Positions 50,743 through 60,212 of a DNA stretch of 64,000 nt are shown piece by piece; positions within the stretch are counted from its first letter, which is position 1; every line of letters begins with the position of its first letter. The stretch comes from Allohahella marinimesophila. GTDB lineage: Bacteria > Pseudomonadota > Gammaproteobacteria > Pseudomonadales > Oleiphilaceae. Below the pieces are notes generated by a model that did not search any database, was not told the DNA's origin, and saw nothing but the letters and a program-made list of their open reading frames with translations. The stretch spans positions 981,650 to 1,045,649 of the forward strand of contig NZ_BAABBO010000001.1 in NCBI RefSeq assembly GCF_039538005.1, read 5' to 3'. Both the position numbers and the translations under genes were made by a program.

Positions 50743-53728
50743 ACAGTTCACCTAGCTGCTTCGCGGAAGGCGCTTTTTCAAGATCTGGTAGCGACTGTCT
50801 GGCAAGCAGAGCCGCGGCCCCCAGCTCAAACTCGATGAGCAGCGCCTCAGGGACACCGTCAGGCGCGGTCGAAGACCGACGCTGATGTGGGTACGCCGTG
50901 TCAGCGAGGGGCCGATTGCGTTGCCCGATTTCTGCGAGGCGCTGCATCTGTAGTGACATTCGAACAGGCTGGTCTTCCTGCGGTGTGTCCACGCCAGTGA
51001 AAATTTCAGCTCGAACAATGGCTTGGCGAAGACTGGTTTCCAGGAGCGTCGCTTCGGCGCCTGAGTCAAGCTCATCGATCAGGCGTCTCGCTTCATACAG
51101 GATATGCGCTGAATCCAGCCAGTCCTCGCTGCGCGCCGGTCCAAAGACAGTGTCGATTGAGCTATTCAGCCTGCTTTCAAGGTCACCAGCTTCTGCATGT
51201 TCTGGGCCTGCCTCGCACAGAGCTGTCGCAAATTCGCTCAGACGTCGCCACGCCAGGTTGGTCTTGCGTGATTCAAGCTGTCGTTTCGCCTCGCGGACCT
51301 GAGTCAGCAAGCTCTCGATCCGTTGGTCGAACTTTCGATCAAGACTCTTCCCTCCTGCGGCGGATCGCCCGGGTGTATCCGCTGCCAGGGTCCCCATGCC
51401 AGTAAGCCTATCGGCACGCACGGCCCTGATCGCCGCCTCCGTTTCGTCAAGCGTCTGACCAAGTGCCTCTCTATCGGCGGCCGAAAGATCATCAGCCGCG
51501 GCCCGGGCCGACAGGCTGGATAATTCATCTTTTAATGTGTCCAAGCGTGAGTTGCCGGTCTGCTCCAGGCGGTGCATGGAGTCCCGCTGGACTGCTGCCG
51601 CAGAATCCCGTCGTTCGAAGCTTTTATCGCACAAGGCGCGGAACTGCTGCCAAAGCTGCCTGTCGTCCTTCCGCCAGGTCTGGGGCAGGGCCTTCCAGCG
51701 AGCCTGAGCCGCTTTGACGGCATCGGTGAGCTGTGAGACTTCAGCGTTGGAGGTGCTTTCGAGCAACGCGCCCACGTCCTCGATCAGTTTCAGGCGACCT
51801 GCCTTCCCCGCCTCACGTGCCGCGATCAGCGGCGCCTCAACTTTTGCCATGAGTTCGTCGAATGATGCCTGAAGAGGCTTCTCTGCGCTTCTATCGACCG
51901 GAAACGCGGTGCGCCACTCTTGCCGGGATCGCTCCACGATTGTTTCGAGGGCCGACAATTCGACCGCATCCGGGCTGCTCTCTACAATGAGCTTGCGCAG
52001 CGCGGCGAGAATATCTTCCCGCTTCTGCTGGTTGAGTTTACGCAAGCGCTTTTCTTCTTCAAAGTAAGTGCTGCAGCTTTTCTGTATTGAGTTCATCACT
52101 GACTGGAATCGACCGTACAGGCGTCTATCAGGACAGTGTCCCAACGCTTGCCACTCTGCTCGCAAGGCCTTCATGCGCTGTGCCTTGTCTTTCGGTGCAA
52201 TCGATTGATCATCGAGTCGCTCAGCCTGCGCCAGCAAGGCCTCCTGCTTGGGCTGAGTGGCAAATGAGGCCCATTGACGCAGTTCATGCAGCCTCTGGCC
52301 GAGTGCCCGGCGCTCGCTGTCGAGACTGCGGCTAGCTGCTTTTGCCAGCCTGCTGCCGTCGCGACCAGCAGCCTGAGACGCCGCAAGCTCGACCGTAGAG
52401 ATGCGCTCATCAAAGGTCTTCAGATATTGGGCAGTCAGTCCCGATTGGCCATCTTCAAGCGCCCTCGCAGCAGCGTTCAACAGATCCGCGAGCCCAGTTT
52501 TTTGTGATGCCAGCTCATTCTTCAGTTCTGCCAGTGCATTTTCCTGCTCGATATCCGCAGCGGTGGTAGCATCCGCTTCTTCTTTGGCAGGTGAAGGTTC
52601 ATCAGCATCTGCCACTGCCTCAGGCTCCGCCTCTGCCTGAGCTGCCTCTGCCTGAGCTGCCTGTGCCGCCAGCGTCAATGATTGCTGTATCTCTTCAAGC
52701 CGGCGCATGGCAGCCTCGAATGACTTCAGCAGGTCTGCCGGCGGAGTATCGCAAGCCGCTTCTTCGCAGGCATTTGCCCAGCGATTGGCCTGTGTGCTGA
52801 TGAGGGCAGCAAGCGCTGGCGCCTGGTTCGACGTGGGTGGGGATGCTTCCAGCTGCTCTAGCGTGCCTTCGAGAGCCTCTATCGTCTCCCTGAGTGCCAG
52901 CTTGCGATCCACCCGCTGGACCATGGACTCGGCCTGCAAGAGCAGATCGCTGACCCGCCTCGTCATGTCAGCGACCTGTGGCTCGTTCGAGGGGCCAGCC
53001 CCCACGACATTCTGAAAGCGCTTTCGCAGGCCAGGTAAACGTTCATCAAGCCGGTACCATGACTCACTTTGAATCATGGCCTCGAGTTCATGGGCGATGG
53101 CCGACAGCCCCTGAAGGCAGTGGCTCACGGCCTCGACTTTCGATTTTTGCTCGTCGATGCGCGCACGAACAATGTTGTACGCGCCTTTGTCCTTGCGTTT
53201 GAGTACTTCCGCAGTCTGCTCTAGCAGGTCTATGTCTGTTAGCAGAGCAGCAGCCTGCTGTCTGACTGTTCCTCTGGGGTGCTCCATGGCCATGCGGGCC
53301 ACCGGCGCCTGACCGCAGGCTACTGCGTGCCTGAGCAGGTCCTGCGACTGCGCACCCAGCTTCCCGTGAGCCAGCAGCAGATGAAGCAGACGGGTTTGCC
53401 TGCCTTCATCGAGCTGGCCGAAATGTTGTTCGAAGTAGTCGGTCAGGGCGCTTAAATGTTCACCCTGCAGGGCAATGACGTGCTGTTCCGCCGCTTTGGA
53501 AATTGTCGCGTCCGCATGGCCAGCGAAATTGAGCAGGACGCCAGGGTCCTCTATGCGTGCCAGACCGGCCTTGACTACCGGTTCCGCTGAATCCTCAGCA
53601 AGCACCTGCAGGAGAATCTTCCGGTCGGCTTCACGCGCCCAGTCAAGCTGGCTCAGCGCTTCTGCACGGACTACGGGGTCCGCATGTTGCCAACGGGGTT
53701 TGAACAGGCGCGAAAGAATACTGGGCAT
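50705..53728 (-). CDS. Large DUF349 domain protein
   Basis: 1007 residues from the ATG at 53728 (GTG at 53737 is in frame). An N-terminal helical-repeat part (about 1-160) begins LFKPRWQHADPVVRAEALSQL, resembling HEAT-type repeats. The remainder is mostly helical and coiled coil with DUF349 repeats such as LRAEWQALGHCPD, RSRQEWRTAFP and AQARWKALPQTWRKDDRQLWQQF. An Ala/Glu stretch at about 360-385 is low in complexity. DUF349 proteins in E. coli-like bacteria (YccJ-unrelated) are of unclear function; RNA or cell-surface links have been proposed. Tail overlaps ComFB gene by 38 bases. Confidence 0.85.
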   Translation of the reverse strand: MPSILSRLFKPRWQHADPVVRAEALSQLDWAREADRKILLQVLAEDSAEPVVKAGLARIEDPGVLLNFAGHADATISKAAEQHVIALQGEHLSALTDYFEQHFGQLDEGRQTRLLHLLLAHGKLGAQSQDLLRHAVACGQAPVARMAMEHPRGTVRQQAAALLTDIDLLEQTAEVLKRKDKGAYNIVRARIDEQKSKVEAVSHCLQGLSAIAHELEAMIQSESWYRLDERLPGLRKRFQNVVGAGPSNEPQVADMTRRVSDLLLQAESMVQRVDRKLALRETIEALEGTLEQLEASPPTSNQAPALAALISTQANRWANACEEAACDTPPADLLKSFEAAMRRLEEIQQSLTLAAQAAQAEAAQAEAEPEAVADADEPSPAKEEADATTAADIEQENALAELKNELASQKTGLADLLNAAARALEDGQSGLTAQYLKTFDERISTVELAASQAAGRDGSRLAKAASRSLDSERRALGQRLHELRQWASFATQPKQEALLAQAERLDDQSIAPKDKAQRMKALRAEWQALGHCPDRRLYGRFQSVMNSIQKSCSTYFEEEKRLRKLNQQKREDILAALRKLIVESSPDAVELSALETIVERSRQEWRTAFPVDRSAEKPLQASFDELMAKVEAPLIAAREAGKAGRLKLIEDVGALLESTSNAEVSQLTDAVKAAQARWKALPQTWRKDDRQLWQQFRALCDKSFERRDSAAAVQRDSMHRLEQTGNSRLDTLKDELSSLSARAAADDLSAADREALGQTLDETEAAIRAVRADRLTGMGTLAADTPGRSAAGGKSLDRKFDQRIESLLTQVREAKRQLESRKTNLAWRRLSEFATALCEAGPEHAEAGDLESRLNSSIDTVFGPARSEDWLDSAHILYEARRLIDELDSGAEATLLETSLRQAIVRAEIFTGVDTPQEDQPVRMSLQMQRLAEIGQRNRPLADTAYPHQRRSSTAPDGVPEALLIEFELGAAALLARQSLPDLEKAPSAKQLGELFRSRWQGLHVPG

Positions 53729-53773
53729 GATCGGCACTCACGTGTTGTTGTTTTCGGTTCAATATCCGGCAGC

Positions 53774-55423
53774 CTACATGGCGAGTATAAAGCCGCCGGA
53801 CACCTGCTCGAGCAGCACCCGCCTCACGGGTGCTGCGCCGGCAGTAGAAGATATGTCATCGCCATGGGTAGCCTGGAGTGGAGTGGACCCAGCTGCAGAA
53901 TCGGGCTCGACCTGTCCTGTCGCTGCAAAGGCCTTCAGGGTTTCACTGGCCTCAGGCGAGATTATGTCATGCAGCCGTCCGGTGTCGTCAAGCCACGCAA
54001 GGACATCATAGAAGCGCCGAATATTCTGCACATAGTGCACCGGCTCCCAGCCCCTTGCCTTGCCGTAACGGGTTTTTTCGTACCATTCCTTATTCTGTAG
54101 GAGCGGCAGGTACTTCATGACGTTGATCCACTTGTTTGGGTCATCGCCCTGCTGCCGGGTAATCTCCTGCGCATCCCTGACGTGGCCTATACCTACGTTA
54201 TAGGCGGCCAGTGCAAGCCAGGTTCGATCAGGTTCGACGATATCGTCATTGAATCGTTGATGCAGCCCTCGGAGATAAACCGCTGCTCCTCGCACGCTCG
54301 ATTCGGGATCAAGGCGATTCTTTATACCCACTTCCTTGGCCGTAGTAAGCGTTAGCATCATGAGCCCCCTCACACCGGTCGGCGAGCGCGCGTAGGGGCG
54401 CCAGTGAGATTCCTGATAACCCATCGCAGCCAGAAGGCGCCAGTCAAGATCGTGCTTGGCGCTGGCCGCCAGAAAGAAGTCGAGAAAACGGCTCAGCCGC
54501 TCCTTGGCATCCCGCTGGAAAACAGCTGCGTTGACGTAATCGAGCTGATCAATATGGCCGAAATATCTGTCTCGAAGTAAAGCCAGCGTTCCGTTTTGCT
54601 CGATCTCGCCAAAAAAGCTGTTTGCCGCCTGGAGCAGGCTGTCATCTTCACCGGATGGAAAAACCCAACTGACATCAAGAGGATCCATCAGTTCGAAAGC
54701 CTTGTTCACCTCAGGAAACATGGCCGAGTGTATGCCGTATTCGTACGAATTCATGATCGCGAAATCGTGAGCTCTGGCGTCGATAAGGCTGAGTATATCG
54801 GCCGGATCGAGCGTGTCGCGCTCCTCCCACAGTAGCTGAGGGTAATCGGAAGCCTGCATGTTCATCAGATAGTCAATCTGGGCTGTTCTGGCGGGAACGA
54901 GTACCGACTTGCCAAGCAGGTCAGCGATGTTCTTGGGTCTGGCGGTGCCACGTCTATACAGCACCAGGGGCTGAAACTGCTTGTAGACCGGTCCGAAACG
55001 GAATTCCGGATGAAGGCTCCGTGCGGCTTGCTGGCTGAGGCCCGTAGCCGCGATATCAGTGAAGCCCTGTGTAATGACATCGTAAAGTTCCGGCACACCC
55101 TGCGTAACACGAATCCTCGGTTCGACACCAAGATACTCGGCAAAGCGCACGGCCAGTTCGTACTCAAAGCCTGCCGGGCCGTCATCGGTTTCATAATAGG
55201 TGAGGGGACCCACTCGCGTCGCAACATGCAGGACGCCTTCGCTTTTGACTTTCTCGACCTGATCCGGGCGGGTACAGCCGTTGAGCAGGGAAGACAGTAG
55301 CAGGCAGATCGCTATTACAGGCTGCAAATGGCCGCGGCTGCCACTGCTGCGTGGCGGGATTCCGCGACAGTCAGTCTGGCTCGATGCCGGCGAATACTTT
55401 ATGATGCTCACCTTCCTTTCCAC
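53774..55423 (-). CDS. mltF: Membrane-bound lytic murein transglycosylase F
   Basis: About 549 residues from a GTG at 55423; a GTG at 55411 and a TTG near 55328 (before VIAICLLLSSLLNGC) are alternatives, so the start is unsure. Lipobox L-N-G-C anchors it to a membrane. An ABC-type solute-binding domain (about 60-290, VATRVGPLTYYETDDGPAGF) precedes the SLT domain with catalytic Glu in MGYQESHW and SPTGVRGLMMLT, AAYNVGIGHV. It cleaves peptidoglycan glycan strands. The divergent mltF/purL pair is conserved in Pseudomonas and enterics. A Ser/Ala-rich tail of about 45 residues follows the SLT domain. Confidence 0.93.
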   Translation of the reverse strand: MERKVSIIKYSPASSQTDCRGIPPRSSGSRGHLQPVIAICLLLSSLLNGCTRPDQVEKVKSEGVLHVATRVGPLTYYETDDGPAGFEYELAVRFAEYLGVEPRIRVTQGVPELYDVITQGFTDIAATGLSQQAARSLHPEFRFGPVYKQFQPLVLYRRGTARPKNIADLLGKSVLVPARTAQIDYLMNMQASDYPQLLWEERDTLDPADILSLIDARAHDFAIMNSYEYGIHSAMFPEVNKAFELMDPLDVSWVFPSGEDDSLLQAANSFFGEIEQNGTLALLRDRYFGHIDQLDYVNAAVFQRDAKERLSRFLDFFLAASAKHDLDWRLLAAMGYQESHWRPYARSPTGVRGLMMLTLTTAKEVGIKNRLDPESSVRGAAVYLRGLHQRFNDDIVEPDRTWLALAAYNVGIGHVRDAQEITRQQGDDPNKWINVMKYLPLLQNKEWYEKTRYGKARGWEPVHYVQNIRRFYDVLAWLDDTGRLHDIISPEASETLKAFAATGQVEPDSAAGSTPLQATHGDDISSTAGAAPVRRVLLEQVSGGFILAM

Positions 55424-55448
55424 CTGCTCCGGTCAAAAAACCTTCGAT

Positions 55449-58400
55449 ATGCACGAATTCAACGGGTCGTCAGCGCTCTCCAGTTTCCGAAAGCAGCGCC
55501 TGCTCAATCGCCTGCAGCAAGCCCATGGTACTACGATAGTCGATATCGAAGCGCGCCACGTCTATTTTCTGGAAAGCGAAGACGATCTCAGTCTTCGCGA
55601 TCGCCAGCTCGCCGCCACTTTGCTCGAAGCAGAATACGTCGAAGCCGGGCAGTGGCCTGACCAGCCGCTGGACGCGCCAAAGCAGACTGTGCAGTTGGCT
55701 AACGCCGCTCATGGCAAGGAGCGTAACCTGTTTCTGGTTTTACCGCGCCAGGGCACGATCTCGCCGTGGTCTACCAAGGCCAGCGACATCCTGCATAACT
55801 GCGGACTGCACAGTATAGCCCGAGTAGAGCGGGGCACGGCCTATTCTGTGATAAGTGAAAACAAGCTCAAAGGCAAGGTCCGCAAGCAGATTGCGGGGCT
55901 GCTCCACGACAGGATGACCGAGTCCGTGTTTCACGAATTCGCTGCCGCTTCTCTGTTATTTACCCACCGCTCGCCTGGGGCCTTTGCCTCTGTGGACGTG
56001 CTCGGTGGTGGGCGAAAGGCACTTGAAAAGGCTAATCAGGACATGGGACTCGCCCTGGCGGATGATGAGATCGACTACCTCGTCGACGCTTTTTCATCCT
56101 TGCAGCGCAATCCTACCGATGTCGAGCTGATGATGTTTGCCCAGGCGAACTCTGAACATTGTCGTCACAAGATTTTCAATGCCAGCTGGGTAGTCGATGA
56201 CGAGACTTGTCCTCATTCACTGTTCGGTATGATACGCAACACTTTCAACAGCGCACCCGATGGCATTCTGTCGGCCTATTCCGACAATGCCGCCGTCATC
56301 CAGGGCGCCACTGGCGAACGCTTTTTTGCCGACCCTGCCAGCGGGTCCTACCGTGCAGTGGTTGAGCCTGCGCATATTCTGATGAAGGTGGAAACCCACA
56401 ATCATCCGACGGCTATCAGTCCCTTTCCCGGCGCAGCAACCGGTTCAGGCGGCGAAATCCGTGATGAGGGCGCAACCGGTCGAGGTGCAAAGCCAAAAGC
56501 AGGCCTCACGGGATTTACAGTATCCAACTTGTTTATTCCTGGCGCGGAACAGCCATGGGAGGACAGTCCTGGTCGCCCGGAACGCTTCGCCTCGCCACTG
56601 GAAATCATGATAGAAGGACCTATCGGCGCAGCAGCGTTCAACAACGAGTTTGGTCGCCCCAATCTCTGCGGCTATTTCAGAACCTACGAGATGATGGCGG
56701 CGACTGTAAACGGTCTCGAATGGCGAGGCTACCACAAGCCGATCATGTTGGCCGGTGGCCTCGGAACCATAAGAGAAGAGCATGTTCAAAAAGGTGAAGT
56801 GCCGGCAGGATCACGTTTAGTCGTACTTGGCGGCCCTGCGATGCTCATTGGGCTTGGCGGCGGCGCGGCCTCCTCTGTTGGTGGTGGTGCTTCGAGCGAG
56901 GGTCTGGACTTCGCTTCTGTGCAGCGCGGCAATCCCGAAATGGAACGGCGTTGTCAGGAAGTGATCGATCGGTGCTGGGAGCTTGGCAGCTCGAACCCCA
57001 TTCTCTTTATTCACGATGTCGGTGCCGGTGGGCTGAGTAATGCCCTGCCTGAACTGGTCAAGGATGCCGGTCGTGGTGGTCAGTTTGAAATTCGCGACAT
57101 TCCCTCCGATGAGCCCGGCATGTCGCCGATGGAAATCTGGAGTAATGAGTCCCAGGAGCGATACGTACTGGCGATTTCGGAGTCCTCGGTCGAGCGCTTC
57201 GATCAGATTTGCGCCCGCGAACGTTGTCCATATGCAGTTGTAGGCGTGGCCACTGACGAGCAGCACATCACCCTTTGCGATCAATATTTTGCAGACAAGC
57301 CTGTCGATCTGCCGATGCAGGTCCTCTTCGGCAAGCCGCCGCGCATGGAGCGCAGCTTCAGTCGAACCGGCTTTACCAAGGCGACCTTCGACTCTACCCG
57401 CATCGATGTCAACGAAGCCGTTGACCGCGTGCTGTCTCTGCCCTCAGTCGCCAGCAAGAAATTTCTCATCACCATCGGCGATCGAACGATCAGTGGCCAG
57501 GTCTGCCGGGATCAGATGGTGGGCCCCTGGCAGGTGCCGGTAGCCGACTGTGCCGTGACCATGACCGGTTTTACCGGTTTTCGCGGCGAGGCCATGGCGA
57601 TGGGGGAGCGCACCCCGGTGGCCACGATAGATCCCGCGGCCAGTGCACGAATGGCTGTTGGTGAAGTGATTACCAATATTGCAGCGGCAAGAATACGTCG
57701 GCTTTCAGATATACGGCTCTCAGCCAACTGGATGTCGGCTGCATCGCACCCGGGCGAGAATGAAGCGCTTTATGAGGCTGTTCATGCCGTCGGCATGGCG
57801 CTGTGTCCGGAGCTTGGCATTGCGATTCCTGTCGGTAAGGATTCAATGTCCATGAGTACGCGGTGGCTTGCAGATAGTGAGCGAGGGTTCGAAAACCAGA
57901 GCAGCGGCATGCAAAAGGAGCTCAATGTCATTTCACCGTTGTCCCTCATAGTCAGCGGTTTCGCGCCGGTGCAGGATGTGCGCCGCAGCCTGACGCCTCA
58001 GCTTCTACCTATTGCTGACAGTACGCTCATCCTGATCGACCTCGGCTTTGGTCGTAACAGGGTCGGTGGCTCCGCGCTCACACAGGTCTTCAAGGCAACC
58101 GGCGCAATTGCGCCAGACCTGGATTCGCCGTCAACCCTGGCCTGGTTCTTCGAAGTCATTCAGCATCTCAATGAAGGCGACTACCTCCGCGCCTACCATG
58201 ACCGGTCCGACGGCGGTCTCCTGACCACCCTTGCCGAGATGGCCTTTGCTGGTCGCTGCGGAATATCTATCCAGCTTGATCGCTGGGTAAAGGACAGCTC
58301 TCACATCGTCAGGGAACTGTTCAACGAAGAGCTCGGCGCTGTGCTTCAGGTGGAGTCTCACCATGTCCAGTACGTTCACTCGATGTTCGTGCAGGCAGGG

Positions 58401-59504
58401 CTGGAAGAAGCCTTTCTGGAAATCGGGAAAGTCGTGCCAGATTCTGACCAACTCACATTCAGCTTTGCAGACGATATCATCGTACAACGGAGCCGAGCCG
58501 CTCTCGAGCGGCTGTGGGCGCGAACCAGCTATGAGATTCAGCGGCTGAGGGATAATCCGGAATGCGCCGATGAAGAGTTTGCCACAGTCGACGCGAGTGA
58601 TGACGCTGGCCTCAGAAGCCAGCCCAGCTTCGACATGAGCGATGTAAGGGCTCAGGCCGCGATTGTCCAAAGATCTGGCCTCAGTGGCGTGGCGGTCGGG
58701 CAGGGGCGGCGTCGCATTGCCGTTCTGCGGGAACAGGGCGTAAACGGACAACTCGAAATGGCGGCTGCCTTCGCGTCCATGGGGCTGGACAGCGTCGATG
58801 TTCATATGACCGACATTCTCTCCGGCAGGGTCTCGCTGAAGGACTTTGAAGCTCTCGTGGCCTGCGGTGGCTTCTCATATGGCGACGTTCTGGGTGCAGG
58901 CAGTGGCTGGGCCAACACGATACTGCATAACTCACGCGCACAGGATGAGTTCCAGGCCTTCTTCGAGCGTCCCGAGACCCTCGCACTTGGGGTTTGCAAC
59001 GGCTGTCAGATGCTGGCGCAGATAAAGACGCTGATCCCTGGAGCCGATCACTGGCCTCGCTTTTCGCGAAATCGGTCTGAGCAGTTCGAGGCAAGACTCA
59101 GTCTCGTCGAGGTGTGCCGCTCTCCATCGATCCTGCTTGATGGTATGGCAGGCTCGATTCTTCCAATTGCCGTGGCCCATGGTGAAGGCCGTGCTGACCT
59201 TACTGACAAGCAGGCAGTCGAGTTACAGAACCATCAACTCGTTGCACTGCGCTACGTTGATTCAGCTGGCAAGCCGGCGACAAGTTATCCTGCGAACCCG
59301 GGTGGCTCGACCAGGGGAATCACTGGCATGACTACTGCCGACGGTCGGGTGACTATCATGATGCCTCACCCTGAGCGGGTATTCAGGGAAATCCAGCATT
59401 CCTGGAGCCCCCGAGCGGCCACCGGGGAACGTGCTGACAGGATAAACCGACTGTCGGAATTCAGTCCATGGGCAAAGCTCTTTCTCAACGCGGCAAAAGG
59501 TTGA
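55449..59504 (+). CDS. purL: Phosphoribosylformylglycinamidine synthase
   Basis: About 1351 residues from the ATG at 55449, where FNGSSALSSFRKQRLL matches the usual PurL N-terminus; upstream codons to 55281 run through the mltF promoter region. Recognised: AQANSEHCRHKIFNASW, KVETHNHPTAISPFPGAATGSGGEIRDE (split here: KVETHNHPTAISPF), DVGAGGLSNALPEL, VGKDSMSMST and the glutaminase domain with CACGGFSYGD-like ACGGFSYGD, LGVCNGCQML (Cys nucleophile) and MMPHPERVF. It carries out the fourth step of purine synthesis. It is large-type PurL (single chain) as in gammaproteobacteria. Confidence 0.97.
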   Translation: MHEFNGSSALSSFRKQRLLNRLQQAHGTTIVDIEARHVYFLESEDDLSLRDRQLAATLLEAEYVEAGQWPDQPLDAPKQTVQLANAAHGKERNLFLVLPRQGTISPWSTKASDILHNCGLHSIARVERGTAYSVISENKLKGKVRKQIAGLLHDRMTESVFHEFAAASLLFTHRSPGAFASVDVLGGGRKALEKANQDMGLALADDEIDYLVDAFSSLQRNPTDVELMMFAQANSEHCRHKIFNASWVVDDETCPHSLFGMIRNTFNSAPDGILSAYSDNAAVIQGATGERFFADPASGSYRAVVEPAHILMKVETHNHPTAISPFPGAATGSGGEIRDEGATGRGAKPKAGLTGFTVSNLFIPGAEQPWEDSPGRPERFASPLEIMIEGPIGAAAFNNEFGRPNLCGYFRTYEMMAATVNGLEWRGYHKPIMLAGGLGTIREEHVQKGEVPAGSRLVVLGGPAMLIGLGGGAASSVGGGASSEGLDFASVQRGNPEMERRCQEVIDRCWELGSSNPILFIHDVGAGGLSNALPELVKDAGRGGQFEIRDIPSDEPGMSPMEIWSNESQERYVLAISESSVERFDQICARERCPYAVVGVATDEQHITLCDQYFADKPVDLPMQVLFGKPPRMERSFSRTGFTKATFDSTRIDVNEAVDRVLSLPSVASKKFLITIGDRTISGQVCRDQMVGPWQVPVADCAVTMTGFTGFRGEAMAMGERTPVATIDPAASARMAVGEVITNIAAARIRRLSDIRLSANWMSAASHPGENEALYEAVHAVGMALCPELGIAIPVGKDSMSMSTRWLADSERGFENQSSGMQKELNVISPLSLIVSGFAPVQDVRRSLTPQLLPIADSTLILIDLGFGRNRVGGSALTQVFKATGAIAPDLDSPSTLAWFFEVIQHLNEGDYLRAYHDRSDGGLLTTLAEMAFAGRCGISIQLDRWVKDSSHIVRELFNEELGAVLQVESHHVQYVHSMFVQAGLEEAFLEIGKVVPDSDQLTFSFADDIIVQRSRAALERLWARTSYEIQRLRDNPECADEEFATVDASDDAGLRSQPSFDMSDVRAQAAIVQRSGLSGVAVGQGRRRIAVLREQGVNGQLEMAAAFASMGLDSVDVHMTDILSGRVSLKDFEALVACGGFSYGDVLGAGSGWANTILHNSRAQDEFQAFFERPETLALGVCNGCQMLAQIKTLIPGADHWPRFSRNRSEQFEARLSLVEVCRSPSILLDGMAGSILPIAVAHGEGRADLTDKQAVELQNHQLVALRYVDSAGKPATSYPANPGGSTRGITGMTTADGRVTIMMPHPERVFREIQHSWSPRAATGERADRINRLSEFSPWAKLFLNAAKG

Positions 59505-59513
59505 TATGTCCCC

Positions 59514-59536
59514 GATGGCGCTCGCCGAGCGCCATC
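59514..59536 (+). terminator. GC-rich hairpin after purL
   Basis: GATGGCGCT at 59514-59522 pairs perfectly with AGCGCCATC at 59528-59536 around a five-base loop, ten bases after the purL stop. There is no T-run directly behind it, so it may act as a weak or Rho-assisted terminator or as RNA end protection. Confidence 0.55.
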
Positions 59537-59628
59537 GCGGTGCATGACGGTAACAATTCATGCCTAAACGTAACCAAATGTAAGTGTCTGCTACTGAATG
59601 TAATGTCATTGCCTAAAAAATAGACTGG

Positions 59629-59650
59629 AAGCGTTTTTCAAGCGTTTTGC
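59629..59650 (+). repeat. Tandem 11-base repeat
   Basis: AAGCGTTTTTC at 59629-59639 is followed directly by AAGCGTTTTGC at 59640-59650 (one difference). It lies 50 bases before the first DnaA-box-like sequence. Confidence 0.45.
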
Positions 59651-59699
59651 AAGCCCGAAATCTGTCATTTGCCGGTTTTTTTTAACAAGAGGCTCTGTC

Positions 59700-59958
59700 T
59701 TATCAACAATGTGGCATATCCGAAACATTCCTTGTCAAGCCCTCCGAGCATTTCTTTTCAACTATCGTTATTCAACTTAAGTTGTTGATAATTAACGATT
59801 AAAGTAATTGGTTAAAAGTCGAACAATTCGGAAACAAGCCGCTGCTCACAAGGCTTACAGGCCTCCATCAAAAACCTATCCACAGTGATATCCACAATTT
59901 CTGTGGAGAAATGTCGAAAGACCTTAGAAATGAATCATTTTAGAGTGCCTGTGGATAA
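59700..59958. other. Cluster of six DnaA-box-like 9-mers, origin-like
   Basis: TTATCAACA at 59700-59708 (+) and 59783-59791 (-), CTATCCACA at 59876-59884 (+), ATATCCACA at 59888-59896 (+), TTCTCCACA at 59902-59910 (-) and the consensus TTATCCACA at 59950-59958 (-). An IHF-like match (TATCAACAACTTA, 59790-59778 on the minus strand) overlaps the second box, next to the palindrome CAACTTAAGTTG at 59773-59784. AT-rich DNA fills 59749-59830. This looks like a DnaA-binding region: a replication origin, or a titration/reactivation site like datA or DARS in E. coli. dnaA, dnaN, rpmH and mnmG, usual origin neighbours, are not in the window, so origin function is unproven. Confidence 0.55.
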
Positions 59959-60037
59959 CTTATCCTTCTTCCGTCTCCAAAGTTGGCATGAATTAATAAA
60001 AATCTGGCACCGCTCCGAATTCATTGTAATTTTTACA

Positions 60038-60065
60038 TTGATTCGTTGCTGACAAGCCCTATATT
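60038..60065 (+). promoter_or_regulatory. Predicted sigma70-type promoter
   Basis: TTGATT at 60038-60043 and TATATT at 60060-60065 with a 16-base spacer, in AT-rich DNA upstream of the NIF3/YqfO-like gene. It would give a leader of about 140 bases. Confidence 0.45.
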
Positions 60066-60212
60066 TGCCCCTTGGGGACCCTCATTGTTACCCAATGTAT
60101 CCGCGCCCGCGTAGCAGGTTCAGTCAGTCTTATCAGCCTGATCCCCTTATACTCGCCAGGTATCTCCACGCTAAAATGAGGAGGGCGGGCTTAACGCCCA
60201 GGGAGGTAATCA

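Larger units (their letters stand above)
59505..60212. other. Long AT-rich gene-free region after purL
   Basis: 708 bases with no coding frame, much more AT-rich than the rest of the window, especially 59570-59830 and 59920-60040. It holds a GC-rich hairpin next to purL, an 11-base tandem repeat, a cluster of DnaA-box-like sequences, and a promoter for the next gene. Between the promoter and the gene at 60213 lies an untranslated leader of about 140 bases containing GGGCG/CGCCC, a short stem just before the ribosome site GGGAGG. Confidence 0.6.

Noticed and set aside
60066..60212. Leader of the NIF3/YqfO-like gene as 6S RNA or riboswitch
   Set aside because: Only one short stem (GGGCG/CGCCC) is evident and the sequence does not resemble a known RNA family I can recall.
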